DNA from: Agrilactobacillus composti DSM 18527 = JCM 14202
GTDB lineage: Bacteria; Bacillota; Bacilli; Lactobacillales; Lactobacillaceae
Direction of reading: 5' to 3'
Assembly: GCF_001436375.1 (NCBI RefSeq)
Contig: NZ_AZGA01000087.1
Location: forward strand, 18,231 to 82,230
DNA: 64,000 bases
Within the stretch, counting starts at the first letter, position 1. Every line of letters begins with the position of its first letter. The position numbers were made by a program, and so were the translations under genes. The notes beneath the pieces were generated by a model. The model had not been told where the DNA came from. It was given only the letters and a program-made list of their open reading frames with translations, and searched no databases. Positions 16,454 to 24,919 of this stretch are shown in pieces.

Positions 16454-17782
16454 CTATCTAAAAATCCCCATTGCTAACCCAATAATCGTCCAGACTATAC
16501 TTAGAATCCAAATTGGTGTAAATGAAAACTTAACATACTTCTGCAGATTCACAGCCCCATTGGTCAGATCCGTTCCGATGTAGATTTGTGGTTGTGCAAT
16601 TGGTGTTAACATAGCCCCCATATTCATGAACAACGTCAAAATGACAATATCCATTGGGATACCATAAGCTTTCATTAAAGTCCCAATAATTGGCATCAGT
16701 ACAAAATACCAAGTATCGTTGGTAAACAGGAACATTAATGGTGTACTGAAAACGGCAACAATAATATAAACAAATGGACCAAAAGACTTTGGAATAATCA
16801 TTAATAACGTGTCAACCATAGCCTTCATCATGCCGCTATATTGCATAACACCTACAACAACACCGGAAAGCAAAATAGCTGGCATAACTGGGAATAAAGA
16901 ACTGGCATACTTCTTGAGTAATTTATTTTGAAGCTTAAGATCTTTATAGTTCACACTTAGGGCAATCACTAGTCCAAACGCAAAAGTGAAATAGGATGGA
17001 ATTGCCGGCATGAAACATAGCACACTGATAACCAATAGTGTCAGTACCACATTAATCCAGAATAACTTTGGCCGACCTAACTCAGGATCATCACAAATGT
17101 CATTGACATCAATTTTTTCAGATTTATGTTTAACGCCATCACCATCAGCGGCATTGATTCGACGAGATTCACGATAACCAATAAATGCAGCCAAGGCTAA
17201 AATCAGAATCGTAAATACAATTTGTGCGGGTAATAATTTTTTAAACAGATACATTGGACCGTTAGGAATATTTGGAATCAACGATGCACTTCTTAACATC
17301 CGAGCGCTCCAAGGCACATCGTAAGTATTAATGATCCCCAAAGTTGTTAAGAAAACTAAAATAACTGGATTCATCTTCATCTTTTTGTAAAACGGTAACA
17401 ACAGAGGTACGGTGATCAAAAATACAGATGTGATGCTGACATCCAAGCCAGTAATCATCGCAACAATAACGGTTAAAACTGCTAAAACTGACGGATTAAT
17501 ATTTATATGTTTCAAAATCCGTCTGACAATACCGTTGAATAATCCAGCATCTGCCATTAGCATAAAATACGGAAGCGAAAATAACATAATCAACGAAACG
17601 GGTGTAGTCATTGCTAAACCCTTAGTAAGATAAGTCCCAATTTGTTTAACAGAAGAACCAATCAGAATTGCCGCAATGACTGGCACAACTGAGAAACAAA
17701 AAATAGTACTCACCTTTTGTTTTAGCAAAAGGACAACAATGACGATCATCATTACAAATCCAACAATAGCAAGATAACTCAT
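16454..17782 (-). CDS. CitMHS-family transporter, probable glucarate/galactarate importer
   Basis: About 442 residues from the ATG at 17782 (AAAGGTGG upstream), nearly all in hydrophobic helices. The opening LAIVGFVMMIVIVVLLLKQKVSTIFCFSVVPVIAAIL matches CitMHS (citrate-Mg2+/H+ symporter) proteins. It is the first gene of the aldarate operon and diverges from cdaR, so it probably imports the diacids. Characterised glucarate importers (GudP, GarP) are MFS proteins, so this would be a different transporter family for the task. Substrate is inferred from context. Confidence 0.8.
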   Translation of the reverse strand: MSYLAIVGFVMMIVIVVLLLKQKVSTIFCFSVVPVIAAILIGSSVKQIGTYLTKGLAMTTPVSLIMLFSLPYFMLMADAGLFNGIVRRILKHININPSVLAVLTVIVAMITGLDVSITSVFLITVPLLLPFYKKMKMNPVILVFLTTLGIINTYDVPWSARMLRSASLIPNIPNGPMYLFKKLLPAQIVFTILILALAAFIGYRESRRINAADGDGVKHKSEKIDVNDICDDPELGRPKLFWINVVLTLLVISVLCFMPAIPSYFTFAFGLVIALSVNYKDLKLQNKLLKKYASSLFPVMPAILLSGVVVGVMQYSGMMKAMVDTLLMIIPKSFGPFVYIIVAVFSTPLMFLFTNDTWYFVLMPIIGTLMKAYGIPMDIVILTLFMNMGAMLTPIAQPQIYIGTDLTNGAVNLQKYVKFSFTPIWILSIVWTIIGLAMGIFR

Positions 17783-18003
17783 GTTAACGTCCACCTTTAT
17801 CAAAGTGATTTTTTGAGCATATTTAATTGTAATAACCAAGCTAGCTTTTACAATTCATAGTGTATCTTAAAATAAAGCGCATACATATATGCATATGACT
17901 AAAAAAATGTTGCTATATTTCGTTGATTTGTCAAATTAATGGTTTATAGGCCGTTCTATCAGTGTTAATATTGTGACCATAATAACAAAAAATATTTGCA
18001 TCA

Positions 18004-18014
18004 GTCATTTGCAC
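18004..18014. promoter_or_regulatory. Candidate CdaR site GTCATTTGCAC
   Basis: Exact inverse of the 11-mer upstream of garR, located 70 bp before the cdaR start in the divergent promoter region (17783-18084). A palindromic stretch CATACATATATGCATATG (around 17881-17898) in the same gap is another possible operator. Confidence 0.4.
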
Positions 18015-18084
18015 TAAGCTCGAAGAACTGACTAACATTTTCCTAAATAAATAGTCTAAATAATGCCTTAAGGAGATCTGCAGT

Positions 18085-19137
18085 ATGGAACTAGAACCTC
18101 AATTAGCTCAATCAATTGTTGATAAAATGATGAATCAACTACCGTTTAACGTCAACATGATGAATAAACATGGCGTTATCATTGCCAGTGGTGACCCCTC
18201 TCGAATTAATTCCCTACATGTTGGTGCCCAAGATGCTATCAAACAACGTAAAACACTAACCATGGCTAGTTCTTATGGTGAACATGGTCAGCCGGGCGTA
18301 AACATGCCTGTATTCTTTGGGAAATCAATTATTGGCGTCATTGGTATTACTGGTGATCCAAAAACAGTTCTGCCCTTCGCCTCACTACTAAGGACAGCTA
18401 CTGAATTGCTTTTGGCACAGAATAGAACCAATGAAATCGAAAAAGAAAATGAAAACCATTTAAATCGTTTTTTATATCAATGGTCTCAAATCAAAGACGA
18501 TATTAGTAACCACACCGCGTTAATGCTGGACGCGAAGGAACTGCATATTGATCTTACAAGAAAACGGGTTGCAATTGCCATTGATGCCAAGAAATGTCCT
18601 GCTTTAACCACCGAAGCCGATGACTACAACTTTTCCTTAGCAGCCCATAAAATCATTATTTTAACCACGCATCGGTCAACAGTCGATCGCTGTATCAAGC
18701 TTTGTAAGCGCCGCCATTTACACATGGGCGTGGGTCGTAAGACAACTAGTGTCGGTATTTCAATTAATGAAGCTCTAAAAACTTTGGATATCGCTGCCAT
18801 TTTTCAAGCTAAGAACTACCTTTATTTTGATCAAGTTGAATTTATGTACGCCCTATTACAGAGCAATCTACCAGTACAACATATTGTCGATGAGCTTAAA
18901 GCTTTGAACGAGTCCATCAAAGGAAAAGAACTTATCGAAACATTGCTGTGCTTCATTGAGAATAATCAAAATATCAATGAAACCGCGGCAGCATTACATG
19001 TCCATCGCAACACCCTAAATTATCGCCTTAATAAGCTTACTGAGCGACTTAATTTAAATCCACATAAATTAATCGATTTATTTCAGCTTTATGTGGGTTA
19101 TCTTTACTTTTCTCAACAGACGCTATCCGAAAAATAG
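18085..19137 (+). CDS. cdaR: Sugar diacid utilisation regulator CdaR
   Basis: 350 residues. The N-terminal putative sugar-diacid recognition domain spans about 1-135 (LAQSIVDKMMNQLPFNVNMMNKHGVIIASGDPSRI...). The C-terminal PucR-type helix-turn-helix reads NINETAAALHVHRNTLNYRLNKLTERL (about 294-320). An AAGGAG site precedes the ATG. It diverges from the aldarate operon and is expected to activate it in response to glucarate, galactarate or glycerate, as in E. coli. Confidence 0.92.
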   Translation: MELEPQLAQSIVDKMMNQLPFNVNMMNKHGVIIASGDPSRINSLHVGAQDAIKQRKTLTMASSYGEHGQPGVNMPVFFGKSIIGVIGITGDPKTVLPFASLLRTATELLLAQNRTNEIEKENENHLNRFLYQWSQIKDDISNHTALMLDAKELHIDLTRKRVAIAIDAKKCPALTTEADDYNFSLAAHKIIILTTHRSTVDRCIKLCKRRHLHMGVGRKTTSVGISINEALKTLDIAAIFQAKNYLYFDQVEFMYALLQSNLPVQHIVDELKALNESIKGKELIETLLCFIENNQNINETAAALHVHRNTLNYRLNKLTERLNLNPHKLIDLFQLYVGYLYFSQQTLSEK

Positions 19138-19177
19138 CTTAATTTGAAACAGCGTATTTTCTGTTTCAAATTAAGCT
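19136..19177. terminator. Perfect 17-bp hairpin at the cdaR stop
   Basis: AGCTTAATTTGAAACAG and its exact reverse complement flank an 8-base loop and overlap the cdaR stop codon. There is no long T-run, so it may be a weak terminator or an RNA 3' stabiliser. Confidence 0.55.
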
Positions 19178-19187
19178 CAAATAATCA

Positions 19188-19224
19188 CTAATCCATTCAA
19201 ATAAATATTATTTGAATGGATTAG
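19188..19224. repeat. Perfect 17-bp inverted repeat with 3-base loop
   Basis: CTAATCCATTCAAATAA, loop ATA, then the exact complement. It lies 10 bp after the previous hairpin. The rest of the gap up to 19493 is AT-rich, with no other feature seen. Confidence 0.55.
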
Positions 19225-19493
19225 TTTAAACGTTTAACTTTGAATGCAAAACTCTGTATTCTTAGAATGCTATTATAATAGGAAAACATCCTAATTTGTC
19301 ACAATAAAGTTTTGTTTTAAGAAAATATGGCTTTTAAATTATAGTCTTTAATTTTGTTCAATGAAAAACATAATGAATATCTGCTATTCTTTAGCTGTCT
19401 GTTTTCATGAAATACCTTGACAATCAGGCAATATCAGCTATTATTGATATTGAAAGCAAGTAATACTATGGATATAATTTTGAGGTGATTATT

Positions 19494-19670
19494 ATGGATA
19501 AAACAGTCGTATTATCTGATCAAGAAATTTCGACGCTCAACTTTATTCTTTCTGAATACAGATTACAACACAGTGGCAGTACGTCATTAGGTTTAGCTGA
19601 TATTTCCGAATTTAAAAAATTAGAGAACGCAAAAAAAGATTTACCCGTTTTATTTGAAAAACTGAACTAG
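19494..19670 (+). CDS. Small hypothetical protein, 58 residues
   Basis: Starts at the ATG following GAGGTG with six-base spacing; an overlapping GTG is within the ribosome site itself. The acidic, soluble sequence (DQEISTLNFILSEYRLQHSG...) has no transmembrane segment or cysteine. A good terminator follows at 19707. I do not recognise a family. The ribosome site and terminator support a real gene. Confidence 0.5.
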   Translation: MDKTVVLSDQEISTLNFILSEYRLQHSGSTSLGLADISEFKKLENAKKDLPVLFEKLN

Positions 19671-19706
19671 AAATTATCACTATAACAGGTAAATTTCTGT
19701 TATATC

Positions 19707-19750
19707 AAAAAGAGTGTACCTGGCGATTCACGTCTAGTACACTCTTTTTT
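19707..19750. terminator. Bidirectional intrinsic terminator
   Basis: AAAAAGAGTGTAC and GTACACTCTTTTTT arms separate the small gene at 19494 from the convergent gene at 19822. Confidence 0.9.
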
Positions 19751-19821
19751 CATACTTTGAAATTACAAAATTAGTTACTGCCATTAATAGTTGCTTATCC
19801 AAGGTAATGTTCTGCCTTTCC

Positions 19822-20073
19822 TTACCCCTTCAACCCCCGAGACTGCCGATCCATATCCTCCACAACAATATCAAATATCTCGCCTAAGGATGCACAATAT
19901 TCTAGAATTTCCCAAGGTTTATTGGTATGGAAATGAATCTTGATTAAGCTTTCATCCCCAACGGCTAATAAGCTGTCGCCTTCAAAGTGCGTTTCAATAT
20001 AATTCGAAATCACATCTTCGTCTAAATCATGGCCCTCAATAAGACATTGGGTATCGTATTTATATTTAATCAT
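19822..20073 (-). CDS. Stand-alone FakA/YloV-type domain protein (kinase to dihydroxyacetone kinase)
   Basis: 83 residues with AAGGAGT before the ATG. The sequence YDTQCLIEG...GDSLLAVGDESLIKIHFHTNKPWEILEYCASLGEIFDIVVEDMDRQ matches the region after the DAK2 domain of the fatty-acid-kinase component FakA (YloV), where the full protein has GDSLVVVGDDDLIKVHVHTNDPG. Here it is an isolated module with no kinase domain beside it. Small proteins of this kind are annotated in lactobacilli, but no function is known to me. Confidence 0.65.
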   Translation of the reverse strand: MIKYKYDTQCLIEGHDLDEDVISNYIETHFEGDSLLAVGDESLIKIHFHTNKPWEILEYCASLGEIFDIVVEDMDRQSRGLKG

Positions 20074-20191
20074 TTTATATATTTACTCCTTAAATAGTAG
20101 CTGAATATGTCTCAAAGTCCAGCCAACTTTAATATAGGTATGATACACCTATTTCCCACAGACTGGCTGAGATTTGCTTGCCCATAATTAT

Positions 20192-20228
20192 AAAAAGCGC
20201 TAGCAGCCACTTGCCACCAACGCTTTTC
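20192..20228 (-). terminator. Intrinsic terminator of the M20 peptidase gene
   Basis: On the minus strand AAAAGCG and CGCTTTTTA flank a loop of about 21 bases, directly after the peptidase stop. Confidence 0.75.
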
Positions 20229-20252
20229 AAGCCTAACTATTGATAGGTCATT

Positions 20253-21407
20253 TTATAAAACTTTATTAGCCAAATCCTTGAATACTTGGGCCACCCGTTT
20301 AATATCAGCTCGGTCTACATACTCGTCAGGCTTATGGGCAACTTCCAAATCCCCTGGGCCATAAGACATGCAATTATGATTATCTAATTTACCAGCAATG
20401 ACTGCAGTGTCCGTATACCCGGTAAAGACGCCAACTTGCGCCGGGGCTGCTGTGACGTCGGCCACGGTTTCTTTCAAGACACTTAACAGCGGGCTGTTGG
20501 GATCGGATTCAATTGGTGGCCGGTCGCCATCAACGGTAATACTCACTTTAATCCCATTGATTTCTTTTTCGATTTCTTGGCTGACATCCCGAATCGCCTT
20601 AAGGACCCGCGATGTACTTAAAGGCGGTACTAAGCGCAAATCAATCCAAACCTTTGCTTGATCTGGCACGACGTAAGGCCGATAACCGCCCTTGATCATC
20701 CCAAAAGTAATGGTAGAAGCCCCTAGGGTCTCATGCTTGGGAAACGCTTGAACTTCGTGCCGCGTTCTGGTGATGATTTCCGCTAAAGCCGCAATGGCAT
20801 CCGCACCTTTTTCAGGTGTGCTGGCATGGGCTGTGACGCCTTGAACTTCAACTGTGATCCAAGTTCGACCCTTATGTGCCACCCGAATTTTGCCATTTGT
20901 GGGTTCGCCATCTAAGACCCAATCTGTTTTATCTACCCATTTGGAGCGAATGGCTTGTTCGACGCCCCGCATGTAATCTTCTTCATCACAAGAAGCTATT
21001 AATACAAAATTATGTTTTAATTTTCGACCAGCCGCAACTTGTTTAGCCATATCCGCAAATGCTAACATGGCGCAAGCTAGGCCACTCTTCATATCACAGG
21101 CACCGCGGCCATATAAGCGGTCATCAATGAATTCCCCAGCCAGGGGCTTACTTTTTTGCCAATCATCCCCTAGCACAACCGTGTCCATGTGGCAGATGTA
21201 AACTAAAGCTGGGTGCGTCTCTTCGCCTTGGAGAACAGCGCGGACGTTAAACCGCGAAGGTAAAACTTCTTCTTTTTCAATCATCGCAGTTGGCGCATTA
21301 TGTTTTAACCAGTCTGCAATGAAATCGCCAATCTCCGTTTCATATGCACCGGGATCAGAACTGTCTATCTGTACCAATTGTCTTGTCAATAATGTGGCTT
21401 CATCCAT
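20253..21407 (-). CDS. M20 family metallopeptidase (ArgE/DapE-like)
   Basis: 384 residues with the dizinc M20 fold. Ligand motifs are ALVYICHMDTVVLGD, GRGACDMKSGLA and ASCDEEDYMRG, with TAHASTPEKGADAI in the dimerisation domain and a late GYTDTAVIAG motif. Members hydrolyse N-acyl amino acids or dipeptides. No substrate is indicated by the neighbourhood. A second, distinct M20 protein is in the metQNI operon at 32928. Confidence 0.85.
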   Translation of the reverse strand: MDEATLLTRQLVQIDSSDPGAYETEIGDFIADWLKHNAPTAMIEKEEVLPSRFNVRAVLQGEETHPALVYICHMDTVVLGDDWQKSKPLAGEFIDDRLYGRGACDMKSGLACAMLAFADMAKQVAAGRKLKHNFVLIASCDEEDYMRGVEQAIRSKWVDKTDWVLDGEPTNGKIRVAHKGRTWITVEVQGVTAHASTPEKGADAIAALAEIITRTRHEVQAFPKHETLGASTITFGMIKGGYRPYVVPDQAKVWIDLRLVPPLSTSRVLKAIRDVSQEIEKEINGIKVSITVDGDRPPIESDPNSPLLSVLKETVADVTAAPAQVGVFTGYTDTAVIAGKLDNHNCMSYGPGDLEVAHKPDEYVDRADIKRVAQVFKDLANKVL

Positions 21408-21812
21408 ATCCTATCAAACCTCGTTTCTGCAATATGTGAATTAAACCTAACGAACCTAGAAAAAATAAGTACTCATGTTGTTATAATACAGTTATTAGTT
21501 GTACTTATCAACATTAATTTTTGGATACCTAAATATTATTTAGTTTTAGACCATTTAAAAAACACTGGCAATGTAAGCGCCACCGTTTTAATTATAAGAC
21601 TATCTGCAAAATCATGCCACTATTGTAAGATTTATCATTGGTTAGCTAAACCAAATTAACCGACCTTCAGAAATAAAATCACTGAACTAATCCTGTTTAT
21701 CGGCATACATGCTACCCTATGTATCATGTACGCTATAAACTTTACCCATCAAAAAACAGACAACCAGCATGAACAAAAAGTCCATCACCTAGCTGTCTGT
21801 TTTAAAATAATC
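21408..21812. other. Intergenic region, 405 bp
   Basis: AT-rich, with no convincing ORF. It contains the terminator of the IclR-type gene at 21751-21804. Nothing else was recognised. Confidence 0.5.
21751..21804 (-). terminator. Terminator of the IclR-family gene
   Basis: AAAACAGACA opposite TGTCTGTTTT on the minus strand, followed by a T-run, just beyond the iclR-type stop. Confidence 0.75.
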
Positions 21813-22577
21813 TTAAATTGCGGCCAAGATCTCTTGTTGAGCTTTACGGCCTTCTTTGATAAATAAATCTAAGTTAGTTTGTTTGACCCGATAACGGGGT
21901 GCACTGACACTAAAAGCGCCGTAAATCCGGTTATTTTTGACTAAAGGAAAGCCCACACAGAAAATATCTTGTTGGTTTTCACTATTTTCAATGGCGTAAC
22001 CTTGTGCTTGCGTTAATTGAATGTTGGCTTTTAATTTTTGTTTATCAGTAATCGTATTGGCTGTTAAAGGCACCAACTTGGTGGTTGCCAAGTACTGATT
22101 GAGTTTCACCGCGGGATAAGTGGACAAAATTGCCTTACCCATAGCTGAAGAATACAGCATCATTCCTTTACCGATCCGCGATACTAAATTCACACTGTTG
22201 GGGCTTTCCAGTTTAGCTAATAAGACAACCTCATTGCTGTCTAAAATCCCTAGGTTAACAGTTTCATTGGTGATGTCCCGCAACTTGGTCAAATAAGGCT
22301 GGGCTACTAAATTGATGTCAAACGTACCTAGCGTCTTTTGAGCATAACTCAAAAATACCGTGCCTAAATAGTAGCGCTTATCTTCCCCTAAGCAACGGAC
22401 AAAACCAACATACTCTAAAGTTTGCAGAATTTTGTACACCGTGGATTTAGTCATAGGAACATTATCACTAATTTCCTTTAAAGAAGGTGGCGTATCGCTT
22501 TCTAAGATAAAATCTAAAATATCTTTCGCTTTTAATAAAACTCCACCATATAAGGGTTGTTGGGTTGGTTCTAGCAT
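21813..22577 (-). CDS. IclR-family transcriptional regulator (KdgR-like)
   Basis: 254 residues. The N-terminal winged HTH (PPSLKEISDNVPMTKSTVYKILQTLEYVGFVRCL, about 27-62) is followed by the IclR effector domain with NLGILDSNEVVLLAKLES and YSSAMGKAILS. AGGAGG precedes the ATG. It lies near manA, the KDPG aldolase gene, kduD and kduI, so it is the likely pectin/uronate regulator (KdgR type), binding 2-keto-3-deoxygluconate or a relative. The assignment to these targets is from position only. Confidence 0.85.
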   Translation of the reverse strand: MLEPTQQPLYGGVLLKAKDILDFILESDTPPSLKEISDNVPMTKSTVYKILQTLEYVGFVRCLGEDKRYYLGTVFLSYAQKTLGTFDINLVAQPYLTKLRDITNETVNLGILDSNEVVLLAKLESPNSVNLVSRIGKGMMLYSSAMGKAILSTYPAVKLNQYLATTKLVPLTANTITDKQKLKANIQLTQAQGYAIENSENQQDIFCVGFPLVKNNRIYGAFSVSAPRYRVKQTNLDLFIKEGRKAQQEILAAI

Positions 22578-22767
22578 AAGTTGGCCTCCTTTCCACTTAC
22601 TTTATAACTTGTCGATAACTCATGTCTCAATTATAATACACGTGCACAACGCCTGTCATGGCTTAGCACTCAGTTGAAATTCAGTCTAAGTACTGATATC
22701 AGCCGCCTGAATTCCTGCTAGAATAAAGGCATCCATCAAGCACAGGCACATTATTGAGGTGAAAAAC

Positions 22768-23046
22768 ATGTTCTTTCAACCGGCATTAGCAACCGCCGCC
22801 ACGAATGGCAATGGTCATTCCTTAGGCGGTGCGGTCATGATTGGTGCGATCGTTGCGTTAGTATTGATCTTATTTTTAATTGTGAAATTGTTTGGCTTGA
22901 TCCTGCGCCATCCCTTTATCAGTATTGGCCTATTTGCCTTAGGCGGCTTCACCGTTTTCAAGTTTGCCTTATCCGGCATTTTGATACTGGGCGTGATTGC
23001 CGCCGTGGGCGTGGCCTCGCTGTGGTTCAATTGGGGCAATAACTGA
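22768..23046 (+). CDS. Small membrane protein, 92 residues, unknown
   Basis: Starts at the ATG after GAGGTGAAAAAC. Two or three hydrophobic segments (about 22-44 and 48-85) are separated by a short basic loop (RHP). The protein is glycine- and alanine-rich with a soluble N-terminal NGNGH stretch. A bidirectional terminator follows. No family recognised; probably an integral membrane protein. Confidence 0.6.
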   Translation: MFFQPALATAATNGNGHSLGGAVMIGAIVALVLILFLIVKLFGLILRHPFISIGLFALGGFTVFKFALSGILILGVIAAVGVASLWFNWGNN

Positions 23047-23058
23047 CCCAACTTTTTG

Positions 23059-23097
23059 AAAGACCCATCTGGCAAATTGCTGGGTGCGGTCTTTTTT
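23059..23097. terminator. Bidirectional intrinsic terminator
   Basis: AAAGACC and GGTCTTT arms plus an inner pairing (CCA..TGG), with T-run, between the small membrane protein gene and convergent manA. Confidence 0.8.
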
Positions 23098-24065
23098 TAT
23101 TGGGCTTGTTTCCCTGGGACGGAAGCGATGATGTCCATATCCCCAGACAAGGTCCAAGCGCTGGCTTTCGCGGTCAGTAGTAAATGGTCACCCCGTTTAA
23201 GCTCATAAGTGGTTGACCCTACCTGTAATTTACCCTGGCCGTGTAAAACGGAGATCAACGTACAAGGAAATGCTTTCTTAAAGGCCACTTCATCTTTGAT
23301 CACCCAACGATAAACGTTGAAGTACTTGGAAACTGGCGCGCTCACCAAGGTAGTTAACGTTGAGGCCCCCACGGTTTTAGAAGTGGTATTGGCAGCCACT
23401 GGTTCAAAAGGAATTTGCGTGACATTAAAGGCATCTTTTAAATGAAGTTCACGTTTTTCACCAGTGGTTTTGTCAATGCGATCATAATCATATAAGCGAT
23501 AAGTGGTATCGGAACTTTGTTGGGTTTCTAAGGCCATGATCCCCTTATTCAAGGCATGGACCGTGCCACTGGGAACGTACACAAAGTCCCCGGTTTTAAC
23601 CGGCTGTTTCCGCAATAACTTATCCCATTGACCTGCATGGACAAGGTCTTCAAACTCAGCCTTGGTTTTAGCGTGATGCCCATAAATCAAATAAGCACCA
23701 GGATCGGCATCAATGATATACCAGCATTCGGTCTTCCCTAAATCATGGGCATGTTCTTTGGCATAGGCATCCCCGGGATGGACTTGAACGGATAAACTAG
23801 CTTCGGCATCCAAAATTTTCGTCAACAACGGAAAACGATCTCCGGGCATATTATCAAATAGCTCCCGATGATCTTGCCACAATTGGGCTAAGGTTTGGCC
23901 AGCATAATCACCATTTTCAATGGTATTGGTCCCATGGGGATGGCCAGAGATCGCCCAACATTCACCAATATCAGTGGCGGGTAATTTATAACCGAACTGG
24001 GCCAATTTTTGCCCACCCCAAATTTTTTCGTGAAAAACTGGCTTTAATAATAGAACTTCATTCAT
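23097..24065 (-). CDS. manA: Mannose-6-phosphate isomerase, class I
   Basis: 322 residues, the usual length of the Gram-positive type. It interconverts mannose-6-P and fructose-6-P. Zinc-ligand motifs are SVQVHPGD and KTECWYIID, followed by VPSGTVHALNKG in the cupin core. It starts 16 bp after the KDPG-aldolase gene and is probably cotranscribed, which places hexose-phosphate entry beside uronate breakdown. Confidence 0.93.
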   Translation of the reverse strand: MNEVLLLKPVFHEKIWGGQKLAQFGYKLPATDIGECWAISGHPHGTNTIENGDYAGQTLAQLWQDHRELFDNMPGDRFPLLTKILDAEASLSVQVHPGDAYAKEHAHDLGKTECWYIIDADPGAYLIYGHHAKTKAEFEDLVHAGQWDKLLRKQPVKTGDFVYVPSGTVHALNKGIMALETQQSSDTTYRLYDYDRIDKTTGEKRELHLKDAFNVTQIPFEPVAANTTSKTVGASTLTTLVSAPVSKYFNVYRWVIKDEVAFKKAFPCTLISVLHGQGKLQVGSTTYELKRGDHLLLTAKASAWTLSGDMDIIASVPGKQAQ

Positions 24066-24080
24066 GAAAAATGCGCCCCT

Positions 24081-24734
24081 TTATCCTTGTTTGATTGCCT
24101 TGATTTTAGCCACATAAGCTTCTGCATTTTTAGTGACCTGGTCATAGTCACCCTTTTCACCAGGACCGACTAAATTACTCCCGGCACCAACAGCAATGAC
24201 GCCAGCAGCAAACCAGGCTTCTAAGTTATCCAAACTAACCCCACCGGTTGGCATGATATTCATTTGTGGGAATGGAGCTTTCACAGCCTTCACCATCCCA
24301 GGACCAGCCACACTGCCAGGGAACAGTTTCACAATATCACAACCAGCTTCAAGGGCCGTTTGCATTTCAGTCATGGTGAAACACCCGGGCATGTAAGGGA
24401 CCTGATACAAATTACAAATCTTAGCCACATCAGCGCTGAAACTTGGGCTGATCACATATTGAGCACCAGCCATAATCGCCAAGCGGGCTGAGGTGGCGTC
24501 TAAAACCGTTCCAGCCCCAATAATAGCTTGATCAGCGCCAAATTTATCAACCAATTGGGCGATAGCTTGGTCGGCATGGGGCACAGTAAACGTCAATTCG
24601 ATGCCTTTGACGCCGCCTTTGATCGCCGCTGCACTGATTTTAACAGCTTGCTCCACGGATTCGCCCCGAACAACAGCCACCACACCAGCGTCTTCAATCT
24701 TTTGTAACACTTTAACTCTTTGTAAATTAGCCAT
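24081..24734 (-). CDS. kdgA: KDPG/KHG aldolase (2-keto-3-deoxy-6-phosphogluconate aldolase)
   Basis: 217 residues, class I aldolase. Schiff-base lysine K136 lies in CDIVKLFPGS, and general acid/base E46 in KGIELTFTVP. It cleaves KDPG to pyruvate and glyceraldehyde-3-P. AAGGAG precedes the ATG. The matching kinase (kdgK) is not in the window, so the pathway needs one encoded elsewhere. A possible operator AAAACGCGTTTC lies upstream near 24770-24785. Confidence 0.9.
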   Translation of the reverse strand: MANLQRVKVLQKIEDAGVVAVVRGESVEQAVKISAAAIKGGVKGIELTFTVPHADQAIAQLVDKFGADQAIIGAGTVLDATSARLAIMAGAQYVISPSFSADVAKICNLYQVPYMPGCFTMTEMQTALEAGCDIVKLFPGSVAGPGMVKAVKAPFPQMNIMPTGGVSLDNLEAWFAAGVIAVGAGSNLVGPGEKGDYDQVTKNAEAYVAKIKAIKQG

Positions 24735-24855
24735 CTTATTAGTTCTCCTTAAAAATTGTCTGGATTAACGAAACGCGTTTTAAAATATACCATCAACATT
24801 ATCGCACATAATCAGCAAAAATCAAAAAACCATGTTTTATTTCAAAAAAACTAGC

Positions 24856-24896
24856 AAGAAGCCGACGCAAAAATATGATTTTGCGTCGGCTTCTTT
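24856..24896. terminator. Strong terminator after kduD
   Basis: AAGAAGCCGACGCAAAA and its exact complement around a 6-base loop, flanked by T/A runs. Confidence 0.88.
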
Positions 24897-24919
24897 AGCA
24901 TTCATTCATATTCGACAGT

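Noticed and set aside
24766..24785. cre site before the KDPG aldolase gene
   Set aside because: AAAACGCGTTTC is palindromic but does not fit the cre consensus; kept only as a possible other operator.
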